Source of the DNA: Isoetes taiwanensis
Lineage: Eukaryota > Streptophyta > Lycopodiopsida > Isoetales > Isoetaceae
Direction: 5' to 3'
Assembly (NCBI GenBank): GCA_021234155.1
Contig: JAJEKV010000052.1
Location: 1,111,933-1,175,932, forward strand
Length of the DNA: 64,000 nucleotides
The notes beneath the pieces were generated by a model, which saw only the letters and a program-made list of their open reading frames with translations, was not told the origin of the DNA and searched no databases. The translations under genes and the position numbers were made by a program. This document shows, one piece after another, positions 32,062 through 43,443 of this stretch; within the stretch, counting starts at the first letter, position 1, and each line of letters starts with the position of its first letter.

Positions 32062-32318
32062 TAATAGACATAAACAAAAACGACATTGGAGCAAACGCCA
32101 AAAGCCTGGCTTGTATTATTGAATTGAGCCTTTTTGAATACAACATGGTAGCGATGGGCCTGCCTGGATTTGCAATTGCCCACCGCCATGCAAGCTTCCA
32201 CAGTTAGCTCCTAGATTGCTGGAGCCCTACTTAGAAACAATAACATAAAAGGTCCGTGGACCTAACTGTCAACGAACCATTTAAAACAATTACTTCTTGA
32301 TACTTATAACATCTAATA
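32062..32318 (-). repeat. 3' LTR of the Copia element
   Basis: 257 bp, reading TATTAGATG... to ...TCTATTA on the minus strand. The termini are TA..TA where TG..CA is usual. It differs from the 5' LTR at about 32172, 32184, 32219 and 32314. Confidence 0.93.
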
Positions 32319-32525
32319 CTCCCCCTCAAGAAGTACATTGCCATACCAAACAATTTGTCTACTGAAATCAAACTGCAACATAACTTCAAACTTCAACAGA
32401 ACTCCAAACTTCAACACTTCAACAGAACTGAAATACTTCAAAAATTACTGAAAAACTTCAGCAGCAACAGAAATGAGCTCCCCCTTTCATGATACACCAG
32501 GAGTCCATTCTTCAAAGGATGATGT

Positions 32526-34246
32526 TTAAACCTGCATCATTCCCATCTCTGTCAGACACTCATAGTGCCTTTTCTTTCCAAGGGGTTTAGTAAGAACATC
32601 TGCTGTCATATGGTTGGTAGGCCTGTATGCAATAGTGATCTTCCCTTCTTCAACCTTCTCTCTTGTGAAATGATATTGGGTTTCAATATGTTTAACCTTA
32701 GAAAAATTGCTAGGGTTCTTAGCAAGGCTTACTGCTGCTTTGTTGTCATTTAAAATGACGGTAGGGTTTACTTGCTCAGCTCCAAGATCCTTTAGAAGTC
32801 GTCTGAGCCAAATTGCTTCCTTAGCTGCTGCACATATGGCCATATATTCAGATTCACACGTGCTTACAGCTGTGGCCTTCTGCTTCTTACTGCACCAACT
32901 AATGACTCCCCCTTGCAGGTTAAAACAGAATCCTGTGCGGGATTTCCTGCTATGAATTTCGCCTGCATAATCAGCATCTACAAGTCCAGTAACTTGCAAA
33001 TACGGTTTGATGTCACCATGATAGCTTAAACCCAATCTGGAAGTCTGCTGTAAGTATCGAAGGACTCGTTTGAGTGCTTGCCAATGGCTGACACCTGGGT
33101 GTTCCATGAATTGGCTAATGGTGATCACACTTTCAGAAATGTCAGGTCTGCTACAGACCATTAGATGCATCAATGAGCCCACTATACTTCGAAAAGATAG
33201 TGGAATTTGTGGATCAAGAACCTCTACTGTAGTGGAACAATCATCAAATGATAAGTGACAGGAGGTAGCAGGAGTACTTACAGTACGAGACTTGTCCATG
33301 TTGCACTTTTGAAGAAGAGATTCAATGGCTTTGCTTTGGTGCAAACTGATGGTTTTCTTTGCACGGTCACGTATTATTTGCATTCCCAAAAAATACTTCA
33401 ATGCACCAAGATCTGTCATGTGAAAGGTTCTCTCTAAGGCACCTTTGAGCTGTGACATCAGAAATGAAGAGTTAGCTGCCAGAATAAAATCATCGACATA
33501 GAGTACCACAATGATGATTTTGTTATTGGAAGTCTTGACATAGACGTTCCAATCTGCTTCACTTCTAGTAAATCCCTGCTTTGCAAAGAATGAATGTATG
33601 GTCTTGTACCATAACCGTGGGGACTGTTTGAGGCCATAAATGGCCTTTTTGAGCCTGCACACTTTGTGCTCTTCCCCTTTGACCTGGTATCCAGGTGGTT
33701 GTCTCAAGTATACCTCCTCATTCAACTCTCCATGCAAGAAGGCTGATTTCACGTCCATTTGTTGCAAATCTAGGTCCATGGCAGCAGCAAGAGCTAGGAC
33801 CGTTCTAACTGAAGACAACCTGGCCACAGGTGCATAGGTTTCATGAAAGTCTATACCTGCTGTTTGGGAGCAGCCACGAGCTACCAAGCGAGCCTTGTAC
33901 CTGGATATAACATTATTCTCATCATACTTCAACCTGTAAAGCCATTTGCATGTGATGGCTTTGCGTCCTGGAGGGAGATCTTGAAGGGTCCATGTCTTGT
34001 TCTCCATAAGGGAAGTGTACTCTTCATCCATGGCTGATTTCCATTGCTGATGTTTAGGGCTGTTTACTGCTTGGTGATAGGACACAGGTTCATCAATGGA
34101 TGCATTGCTATGCAGGGCGATGTAAGCTGATCCTCTAGGCTTCCTACTATTCAAGTAGTCAAGCATTTTGTCAGTTGGCTTGGGCTGCCTGTTTGACCTC
34201 CGTGGTGGGGAAGGGGACATTGGGGCATCATCACCCTCACCTCCAG
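32526..34246 (-). CDS. Copia reverse transcriptase / RNase H (polyprotein rear part)
   Basis: The frame is open to its natural stop at 32526. The RVT_2 domain includes WLYRLKYDENN, RLVARGCSQ, DVKSAFLHGELNEEVYL, KAIYGLKQSPRLWY and the catalytic LYVDDF. RNase H follows with DADYAG, STCESEYMA, NDNKAAVSLA and KHIETQYHFTREKV. The ending CLTEMGMMQV lies just before the polypurine tract and 3' LTR, as expected. No stops or frameshifts are seen within this part. The ~22 residues that an unaided ORF would add before 34246 come from the antisense of the inverted segment and are not native. Confidence 0.93.
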
Positions 34247-34624
34247 AATAGAGTACCCACCAAGCCCCTCCCTGATCTTGTTCCAGAGGAAGCATGGACA
34301 GGACGCAAACCAACAGTAGAAGCTTTCAAAATCTTTGGATGTACTGCATATGTTCACCTATCCAAAGCAGAAAGAAGAGCAGGGAAAATAGGGCACCGAT
34401 CTCTTCCTTGCATGTTTGTGGGGTACGGGGACACTATCAAGGGATATAAGCTGTACATTCCTTCCACTAAGAAAATGGTCATCCGCAGAAGTGTGGCTTT
34501 CAATGAGCAGGATTATCGCATTGGTCAAAACCTGAAACCACCTAAATATGATCCACTCACTCTTGCACAGGAAGTTGAGCATGAAAGTGCTAGTGACTCC
34601 GAAGATGAGGTGAATGAGGTCACG
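34247..34624 (+). pseudogene. Inverted Copia segment: integrase C-terminal region on the wrong strand
   Basis: The plus strand reads NRVPTKPLPDLVPEEAW, then FKIFGCTAYVH, then GYGDTIKGYKLYIPSTKK. This is the Copia region that should follow VHTAVYIM on the minus strand. The segment is 378 bp, exactly 126 codons, and its plus-strand frame begins at the first base. Short inverted repeats, TCACCTC at 34237-34243 and GAGGTGA at 34607-34613, lie at or near its ends. Coding on the minus strand resumes at 34246 displaced by one base, so a small indel accompanied the inversion. Confidence 0.93.
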
Positions 34625-36775
34625 CATGATGTACACTGCAGTATGCACAGCTTCAACCCAAAATCTGTGCTCAATGTTCTTTGAGAGTATCATGGCTCTG
34701 GCACTTTCGAGAACTGTCCTGTTCTTCCTCTCGACTACTCCATTCTGCTGGTGTTCATGGGCCACCAAAGTTTCATGGATGATACCACATTTGTTGAGGT
34801 GCTCAGTGAATTCATCACTCATAAATTCACCTCCTTGATCAGTTCTGATCATTTTGACTTTCTTATCAGAAAAGTTTTCAGCCATGGTCTGCCACTGTTT
34901 GAAGAGTTGAAATGCTTCGGACTTGTATTGCATAAAGAAGATCCAATTCTTTCTTGTGCAATCATCCACAATGAGCAAGAAATAACGTGAACCTCCTATG
35001 GATCTTACTCGTGAGGGACCCCAGACATCCATGTGTATCAGCTGTAAGGGTTGTTGTACCCTTGTGCCTGGTTGCTGAGGATAGGATTTTCTAGCAAGCT
35101 TGCCTAAGGCGCATCCCTCACATATACCATCAGGGGCTTTGATGTTAGGCAGGCCAGTTACAAGTTTCTTTTCCCTCATTCTCTGCAGAAACTTAAAGTT
35201 TGCATGCCCTAATCGCTCGTGCCAGACCTGGTGTGCATTAATAGTGGAGGCGTTCAATGCTGTGTTCACTTCTTTGCTCCAACTAATCTGATACAGGCAG
35301 CCTATCCTCTCTCCTTTGGCCACAATATTGCTGGTCCCATCTTTAACTATGCATTGGCCATTTCCAAAGGTGGCGAAGAGACCAGCATCATCCATTTTGG
35401 ATATGGATATCAGATTGGCTTCGAGCTCAGGGACATACAATGCATTCTTTAAGTGGACGTCTCCTGTTGGCAGTGCAAGTGTAATGGATCCACTTCCTTT
35501 GATGGGCAGCTTCCCCTTTCCAATTTTTACCTTGCTCCCTACAGGTATTGCTCTGAAGTCTGTGAATAGATCCCTTTGACCAGTCATATGGTCACTTGCT
35601 CCTGAATCCAACAGCCATGCACCAGGCTGTAGGTTTGCCACAAGACAGTACACATCCATTTTCTTTAAACTGCACCATGGTTTCCACAAGTCTCCTTCAT
35701 CTAGAGGAGCTGACCATAGCTGTGGGATTTTATCACATAACATAAGCATGAAGGGCTTAATACACCATTTAAGAAGAATCATCATGTTGAAGAGTAATAG
35801 ACTTATCTTGTTCAGCAGGTTGTTCCATCCCGATTCTTCTTGATCAGCTAAAAATGCCCTTGCTACTGACACTAATGAGTCACTGCTCGAGCTTTCATCA
35901 CCAGACGAGTTGGTCTTCAATGCTTTATGACCTTGAGCCTCTTGCTTTTTCTTTGGCTCCTCCTTTTTTTTCTTTCTTTTCCTTCTATCAGGTTCAGGGC
36001 AATCTTTGGCTATATGACCATGCTTATTGCAATTGAAGCATTTTCTTGTTTCACCTCCTTCTTGTTTACCAACCAAAGCCTGCCCTTCATTGTTGCTAGG
36101 TTTCTTGGCTCCCAATTGATTTGTCTCTTCCATGAGGATCTGCTGGCACGCCCATTCAAGGTCTACGTGTTCTTGAGAACCTATGAGATTCTTCACATTA
36201 TTGTAGCTGGATGGCAGCCCGATCAGCAGTGCACCTACTAGAAGATCATCATCCAGGCCTTTCTCCATTCCTCTAAGCTGGAGTGCTGCAGCTTTTATCT
36301 TTGAGATAAACTCTTCAGCTGTTGCACATTCTTTGAGCTTTGTGGTGAATATCACAGCATACAAGTTTGCTTGCTGTGAGAAGTGCTTTTTCCTGTAAAT
36401 TGCATTCAATTGTTCCCAGGCATCCTTTGCACTCTCAGCAGCTTCAACTTGTGCTATCATTGTGTTATCCAGGTACTTCATCATTCTATTTCTTGCTTCC
36501 CAGTCCCTCTGCATCCATCTCAGTTGGGCCTGTCTTGTTGCCTCACATGTCTTTACATATGATTCAACTGCTTCTGGTTCCTTAGCTCCTTTGACTACTT
36601 GAGCTGTTGTCAGGGTCTGCATCTGAGCTGGTATCGTTGGCTTTGGTTCATCACCTGAAACGATGTGCCATAGCCCTTTAGCTGCTAGCTTCCCTCTGAC
36701 CTTGATAAACCAGTAGAACGCATTCAGATGCGTTAGCTTTTCTATGTCGCCCGTTGTTTTCCTTACAGGGGCGAT
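34625..36775 (-). CDS. Copia gag-protease-integrase (polyprotein front part, disrupted)
   Basis: The frame is open from 36772 down to the inversion junction at 34625. In order it encodes a gag segment (FYWFIKVRGKLAAKGLW, then a UBN2-like region), a CCHC zinc knuckle (CFNCNKHGHIAKDC), an aspartic protease site (LLDSGASDHM), the GAG-pre-integrase HERLGH with CEGCALGK, and the integrase core with D (HMDVWGP), D (TDQGGEF) and E (NGVVERKNR). Product role: capsid formation, polyprotein cleavage and cDNA integration. The codon in the expected start position (36773-36775) reads ATC in the context AAATCGCC, with a stop just upstream. The first ATG in frame is at 36622, inside gag. Coding homology stops at VHTAVYIM, exactly at the inversion boundary. 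Confidence 0.9.
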
Positions 36776-36813
36776 TTATGCTTGTCTCCACAGATCGTTC
36801 TGCTCTGATACCA

Positions 36814-37070
36814 TAATAGACATAAACAAAAACGACATTGGAGCAAACGCCAAAAGCCTGGCTTGTATTATTGAATTGAGCCTTTTTGAATACAACATGG
36901 TAGCGATGGGCCTGCCTGGATTGGCAATTGCCCACTGCCATGCAAGCTTCCACAGTTAGCTCCTAGATTGTTGGAGCCCTACTTAGAAACAATAACATAA
37001 AAGGTCCGTGGACCTAACTGTCAACGAACCATTTAAAACAATTACTTCTTGATACTTATAACATCCAATA
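36814..37070 (-). repeat. 5' LTR of the Copia element
   Basis: 257 bp, presumed to carry the promoter of the element. It begins TATTGGATG on the minus strand and ends TCTATTA immediately before the primer-binding site at 36802-36813. Confidence 0.93.
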
Positions 37071-37525
37071 ATATCTTTATGCAAATGGGCGATCTAATTA
37101 GACCGGAAGAAGGAGGTACTGTTGACGTAGCCCTTCTTCAGAATGATAGAAACATATGAAAGTAATTCTCATTGTTTTTTCACCCAGATCTTCTTTTCTT
37201 ACTGCCCGATACTGGCACTGCTCCGGCGATGACTCTCGGGATGGGTTGAATTGAAATTTTTCTAGAAATTTATATTTTTTCTGTGGTCTGGCGCAGTACA
37301 GAAAAGCCATGTGAGGATGCTTTGCAGAGACCATAGCCATAGCCATAATGGCTCCCGCTGTTATACATCCATGTGGGCAGATTCATGCATCTCTTTTTTG
37401 CCAGCCATAACCCAGCCGGAATTGGGCCTGCCCAAGCGTCAAATGCACGTGGTCCATTCACATAATACCCAACTTGCCGGAACGACGAATCCGAAGAAGA
37501 AAACAGATTTCCATTACCGGATTAA

Positions 37526-38068
37526 GGGCCGCTTCACACTGGCCGTTAAAGTGCCGTTAGGTTAAAAAAATTAACTTAATTGTGCTTCACATTAGCTTCC
37601 GTTAAAAAATTCCGTTAAGATTATGGGGTTAAAAAATAATGGCACAATTAAGGTAACGATGCAAGATAACTGGAGTTCACATTGTATTCCGTTAGGTTAA
37701 ATTTTAACGGAGGACTTAACGGGCCATAATTTTTCCATCCAAATTTAAGGGTAGTTTGCAATTCAATTTTTAACTTAACGGTGTGACAGTCAGTGTGAAG
37801 CAATATTTAACTGTTTCCGTTATGTTAACTCTTAACATAACGGCGTGATAATCAGTGTGAAGTAATATTTAACGGTTCTCGTTATGTTAATTTTTAAGCT
37901 AACGGCGTGACCATCAGTGTGAAGTAAGATTTAACGGTTTTTGTTATGTTAAATTTTAATGTAACGGGCAAAGTGAAGTGAAACCTTTATGTTATGTTAC
38001 CCTAACATAAAGGGCATCCCGTTATGTTAGCAATTTAACCTAACATAACGGCCACTGTGTAATGGCCC
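37526..38068. mobile_element. Harbinger/Tourist-like MITE with internal 62 bp repeats
   Basis: This is a 543 bp element flanked by TAA at 37523-37525 and 38069-38071. The ends are imperfect inverted repeats: left GGGCCGCTTCACACTGGCCG and right (reverse complement) GGGCCATTACACAGTGGCCG, both continuing to a GTTAGGTTAA block. Three-base TWA target duplications and GGGCC-type termini are typical of PIF/Harbinger MITEs. No transposase is present. Inside, a unit starting CAGTGTGAAG repeats at 37791, 37853 and 37915 (62 bp period), each containing a palindrome around CGTTATGTTAA. Confidence 0.85.
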
Positions 38069-38071
38069 TAA

Positions 38072-41000
38072 CACCTATAACAAATCTAAAGGCTTTAACC
38101 AGTATAGGTGATCTCTCAGAGCTTCAATAGAGCACTAAACGCAAAACTAGCGGATACGACGAGCACCGAACGTCAGGACTAAATTGCCTTAAGTTTGCCC
38201 AAAGAAATCCTGGCCCTCCATCCCAATCTAGCCTGCTGATGTGGAATTAATTCCCTCACACACGTCACATTTTTCCTCTCACCACGTCACCCAAAAAAGG
38301 AGAGACATAATTTTATACGAGGAAAGAGATAAAGAATTTTAGAAGCCAGGGGACAATTTTTTCTAGATAGATATTGCATGTTGCATATTACTCATCAATA
38401 GTACAAACTCAATGATGTTATGCCCACCATGTTTGTCCATTGTGCGTCTAATCATACACCAATGTTGTTGAAATCCTACTAGCCATGCATTTCCTCTGTG
38501 CCATTATTGTGAAGTTGTCAATTACATGTCCCCTGTTTGTTTGTCGCTATCCTCGCCTTGCTTACGGAGACAAAGCCACAATAAGATTTTCATTTATGCT
38601 AATGGTCTCTTTCACATAGATCTCAATTTAAATAAACCATTAAATTAATAAGAGCAAGATCACATGATCTAAATAGAGCATGATGCCAAGTGCAAGACAA
38701 GCTGTCACAGATAAATGAGGAACAAAAAGTTAAAATTTCATGTCTATAAAACTATATTACTCATGGCTCAAAGATCAGGTGATCCAAGCATTATACATAG
38801 TGTGCATAAGTATTGTTTGTGTCTCATTATACATAGTGTGCATAAGTATTGTTTGTGTCTCTAAAGTTCGTAAATGATTCATTAGCATTGTTAAACATGT
38901 GAAATTGATCATCATATGACGTATTTTTAATACCACTCATATCCACTTGCAAACCTTAAAACCAAAAACGTCATGTGAAAAATGAACATATGATACACAA
39001 CACGTTATTATTGCTTACATCTTGGATGGAACCCCATGTCTATATCAAATAATGGACCACATTTGTTGCAATCCTTAAATGTAGGAAGATTTATAGTTTG
39101 ACTTGGGGCTTACACACCCATTGCATGAGAGCTTCAATGATACATACTGTACAATGACATTTGCAAGTTAAATTCAATAAATTGCAACATGGTATGCATT
39201 AACATACTATATCATCATGTTAGCAAATATGTATGTAAAAGTCATGGTCAATGGCAAGTAGATGTTGACTATGCTAAGTAGATTGGTTAGTTTGGCAACA
39301 ATTTGTGCATATGAAAGATGCTACTTATTTGAGTAGAGGACTTCATTATCTATTTAAGCATGGACAATCGCTAAGGAATGTTAATGTTAAGTATGTTATG
39401 TTGGTACATTTGCAACAATCTGAATAGATGCTTAACTACGCTTGGTAGATTGGTTAGTTTGGCAACAACTTATGCATATGAAAATTGCTACTTATTTGAG
39501 TAGTCATCTACTTTTAAGAATGTTTTGGATGATCCAATATCTACATATAAAAAAAAAATGAAAACCTTACTTTGCTGAATGGGAAGCCTTTTAGCATAAA
39601 AAATAAATGAGCTTGGTAACAGCTCTATCTACGGCTTTTGTAGAATAATGACTTGATGGTATTGGTCTATGGCAGTGATAGTTGTAGCTAACTGGTGCAG
39701 CTTACTGAGAAAATCCTTGCAACATTGGCTGCATGAAATTTATAACTCATAATGGACATTAATCCTCAAGGTCTTCAATTCTCTTTTAAAATTCCCTTGC
39801 ATGCAGCAACACTAGATTATGTGTTTTCAAAAAAATGCCAAAACACCTGGCTGCACCAACTTGTCAACTGCGCATGTGCTGTCATTCAACAGCTTTGCTT
39901 CGGGTTGATGCTTTTCACTGTTGCATATGTGCTTTGATTCTCATCACAAAGGTTTGGCAGCTCAATTCTGTGAATATATTCATGGTGCTGGTTGTTTGCT
40001 GGAAGTGACATACAAACTCATATTTTTGACATAGGGCCTGACATTTTGCATGACATATTTTTTCTTGATGCCGTCACTCAAGTAGTGTCATTCATAGAGT
40101 TGGATTAACAATCAGACACTAGGAATTCGACATTAGGAATTCTCTTTCGGCATAGTTGGTCTATGCCAGGATGGTAAGAGAATATCACATAGAGATCACA
40201 AATGTTGATGTTCTGCAACTATTCCTAAAGTTTACAGGTCCGACCAAGAGTTTGTTGCCTTCAATCTGCCGTGACATATGCCATCGTGATGCTGCTATTT
40301 ATGTTTGCAGCTAATCTCTCAACAATGTAATCGCATGAAAAGGTTTTAGCTTAGGGGAAACAAAGATAATATTTTCTAAGCTAAAAGTTCTCCTGCAGCC
40401 AGGGCCTTAGGTTTCAATGTGTTCAATCTTCGCAAGCCTCTTCTTGGTCCATATACAATTCATAAACAAAAGAAAACAAAACAACACAAAACAAAACCCC
40501 CATTCAAACATTAATAAGCCCTGACACATGAAATGATCTAACAAGAACCATGAAAACGAAACGACAACAAGAAACATGAAAACACACTTTTGGGCCACCC
40601 GAGGGCAACCCGTCGTGCGCAGCACCTTGTTTCTCATCCCCATCTGACACACACATCCATGTCATAACTGGTTAGAACCAAAAACTGAGAGAAGTTTGTT
40701 AACCTTGCATAGAGTAATTCAAAAATACAGAACTGGATGATCAAGGAAAGCTTACCTTTAAAATCAGGATTCTCCTTATGTGTTGTCTAGACAATATAGG
40801 GCACAACACCACGAGCATACGCAGTGAATCTGGCTTCTAAGAAGACCACATTTTCCCAAACACTCGTGAGCTCAGGTGCATCCTCTATATTTTAGTTGCT
40901 TTGCATGACTTGCTCGAGCAGAAAGGCCCTAGAAATTTTCTGAGAATAATGTGTCGTAGCAGCTAATGATGAATACCCAGTGACTAATAAGGATTAGATC

Positions 41001-41349
41001 TTAAGAGATAAGAGAATAGTCATCATTAACTTCAATCTCATTTTTCGGTACATTGCAGATAGATGTACAATTTCCTTGTTTGCCCAGTGTTATGCCACTG
41101 GAAGCAACCATATAACTCTATGTAACACAAGGATAAGCTCAATAGGCTAGAAGAGCATGTGGTTGGTCTTGTCAACGATGATTCGAAAAAAAAAGGAAGG
41201 ATTTGTGTGGCACACACAAGGCCATGAACCATCTTGACAGGGAATACGATAGTACTATCATTTCTATGTACTCCTCAAGTCTGTCCAAATATCACCACCA
41301 CGGATGCAAAGCATGTCTTTACCTTTTCAAGCAACCCAAAGGCATAAGT
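38072..41349. other. AT-rich spacer, no gene seen
   Basis: No coding segment is recognised. A 36 bp tandem duplication (ATTATACATAGTGTGCATAA) lies at about 38790-38861. A diverged duplication of a ~100 bp segment (GTAGATTGGTTAGTTTGGCA) occurs at about 39275 and 39445. Confidence 0.5.
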
Positions 41350-41565
41350 TTAAAGGACTAATGGAAGTAACATCTTCAAACCTAAGCGTGATATTTTAGG
41401 TCTTCTTTTCTCCAATAAGCCGGCTACTTCTTCCCGACCATAAGTTCTTTCCACATCAAGACCCCACATGAGAACCGCTTCAAAAACCCTCTCATCGGAT
41501 GTAACCAAAAGATCGAAATAAACAGACAAAATCACTTTCGTTAAAGCTGCGTGAAAACTTTGACT
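41350..41565 (-). CDS. BACK-domain-like exon (BTB-associated), uncertain
   Basis: The minus strand, from an acceptor-like ATACAG at about 41561-41566, reads a ~70-residue segment: HAALTKVILSVYFDLLVTSD, then ERVFEAVLMWGLD, ending at a stop at 41350. The LVTSDE-VFEAVLMW pattern resembles the BACK domain that follows BTB in cullin-3 adaptor proteins. No BTB domain is found nearby. A lysine-rich 89-codon frame at 41750-42019 could be an upstream exon of the same gene. It may be a partial or decayed gene. Confidence 0.4.
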   Translation of the reverse strand, partial: SQSFHAALTKVILSVYFDLLVTSDERVFEAVLMWGLDVERTYGREEVAGLLEKRRPKISRLGLKMLLPLVL

Positions 41566-41749
41566 GTATTGCGAAGACTAAAACAAAACAATTAACATGA
41601 AGAAAACAACAAAACTTTTAGTGCAACAAACTGTACGAATTTGTGTAACCTTTTTCAATAAGATCATAGAAGAAAAGTATAGAGAAAGATAAACTTATCC
41701 ATGAAAAAACTTCATCTACTAAGAATTGTAGCTAGATCTGCAACAAATC

Positions 41750-42019
41750 TTAACTAATCCAACGAAACCTCTTCAGCAATAAACTGGCGCCATCTAGAGC
41801 CTTCAAAAATCCGCTGGTTTTCTCTGCCGACTTTTGCTGACGCAGCTTCAATCTGCCATTTTTTGCTAAGTCCTCTGCTTCCTCACGCCAATTTTTTGAG
41901 CTAGAACAACCTACTATGGACAACCATCGATTTAAATCATGGACACCCACATGCCATGCCGGAACAGGCGTAAGCAGGGGCCGCGACTTTTTTTTCTTCG
42001 ATTTCATTTTCTCTGGCAT
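41750..42019 (-). CDS. Unassigned 89-codon frame, possible 5' exon
   Basis: It begins MPEKMKSKKKKSR, a basic stretch that could be a nuclear localisation signal, followed by HDLNRWLSIVG and KNWREEAEDLAKNGRLKLRQ. A GTTTCG donor-like site near its end could splice to the BACK-like exon at 41565. I do not recognise the family. Codon-like composition and an ATG start make it better than background, but nothing confirms expression. Confidence 0.3.
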   Translation of the reverse strand: MPEKMKSKKKKSRPLLTPVPAWHVGVHDLNRWLSIVGCSSSKNWREEAEDLAKNGRLKLRQQKSAEKTSGFLKALDGASLLLKRFRWIS

Positions 42020-43443
42020 TTTTTTGTTTCCCTATTTTTTCCCCCCGGAAATACGTGGCGGGAATCAACCGAATATGCCAAAGGAATCTTACCTAGAAGA
42101 ATTATATATGTTAAGAAAAGGATTTGAAAAGATAGAAAAATTAATATTGCCATTTGTTAATGGACGATATGCTTGCTTTGTGCATCATTTGTGGCACTCC
42201 TTGTGTGGTTCAAAAAAGTTGAGATAGCACTAATGTGATGCAGTTACTAATTTGGTTGATGAAACAGGAATGCAACATGGATCTACTATTGTAGTATATG
42301 GGGATTCAGTTCCAGGAAACACCCCTGCTACTGCAATCAACGTGGAATCTTCTATGGACTCCATGGGCTCCATATTTTGTAAAGTTTTAGCAGTTCCCTC
42401 AAATAGCAAGTCGAACATCACTATGATGGAAGTGGTTCAACCTCAATAAGTTCACTGCTTGCCACTATTTTATGATAGAAAAGTTGTATTTGAGCGGTGG
42501 TAGCATGGAAAGAACATGAGTCCTCATGTTTCGACTGCACCAAGCCACACTCCTATTCCACTTGTTCGTGAGACTGTCAGGCTATCGTATTGTGCTGGAG
42601 AGCTGGAGTGTCTTCACCGTTGGTGTGATTACAATCTGCAATGGAGAGGGGCTATAAACAATAGTGTGTTTCATCCACTACTACTATGTTAGACTACTCT
42701 TTGGTAAACGTTGTTTGAATACTCCTTTTTTGTATTCCCTGGTAACATCTTTATGGCAGGAAGGCATTCTAGCCAATTCCCAGCCCTCGGATAGGAATGT
42801 ATCTTGATGGATATTCCCTCTAGGGCCATCCCAACCATACACCTCAGCGTTTGACGGGATCAAACGCTTAGGTGGCTCTATGATTTAGGCCTTTGACAAC
42901 CTTTGGCAAAATCTACCTAAATTATTGTCCCTTCACAATAGGAAACCAGCATATCGGCCTTCTCTAAAATAGCAAGCACTTAAAAGCTTGTAGCACAAGC
43001 CAGCAAAAGACAAGACGTGCTTTACAAGAACCATCTGTTGCATTCACAAAAGCTCAGAAACCATCTTCCCCACTTCGAACCTGCAATTGATGAGAGAACA
43101 CGGGCTGGGGGAGTCGAACTTCTGGCACCTAGCGAAGCTCCAAGCAGCCTGCTCGCCCTTAAAGGGCAGGGGCCAATCCCATGCCTCATGCAAATGCAAC
43201 CAAACATGATTCTCTCCTTATTTTTCATTTTGTTTTTCTTGTTTTCAACCCATTCAAGCAATGTCAATCAACCATACATACATGGGCATCTCTTACACAA
43301 TAAAACAGACGTTTTTTTTTTTTCATTCCACAAAGGCAATCGATTTTCACATCCTTTTTTTTCTTTTCCATCAACAGACCAGACATAGAGGATCAAGAAA
43401 TAAACAACACAAAAAAACAAAGATACAGGCAGCAAAGCATCAT
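42020..43443. other. Spacer, no gene seen
   Basis: Short frames on both strands lack known domains. Around 42252-42449 both strands are open for ~65 codons without recognisable motifs. A long T run sits near 43312-43323. Confidence 0.45.

Larger units (their letters stand above)
32062..37070 (-). mobile_element. Ty1/Copia LTR retrotransposon, structurally complete, internally rearranged
   Basis: The element is 5009 bp with two 257 bp LTRs (32062-32318 and 36814-37070) and a 5 bp target duplication, ATATC, at 32057-32061 and 37071-37075. On the minus strand the 5' LTR is followed directly by TGGTATCAGAGC, the primer-binding site for initiator tRNA-Met. A polypurine tract (TTGAGGGGGAG) precedes the 3' LTR. 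The domain order gag, protease, integrase, RT, RNase H identifies Copia. The LTRs differ at four positions by eye (about 98% identity), so insertion was recent. A 378 bp inversion in pol and a lost gag start codon make it non-autonomous. Confidence 0.95.

Noticed and set aside
43090-43140. tRNA-like T-arm (GAAGTTCGACTCC on the minus strand)
   Set aside because: No matching acceptor stem, D-arm or anticodon arm could be folded around it.
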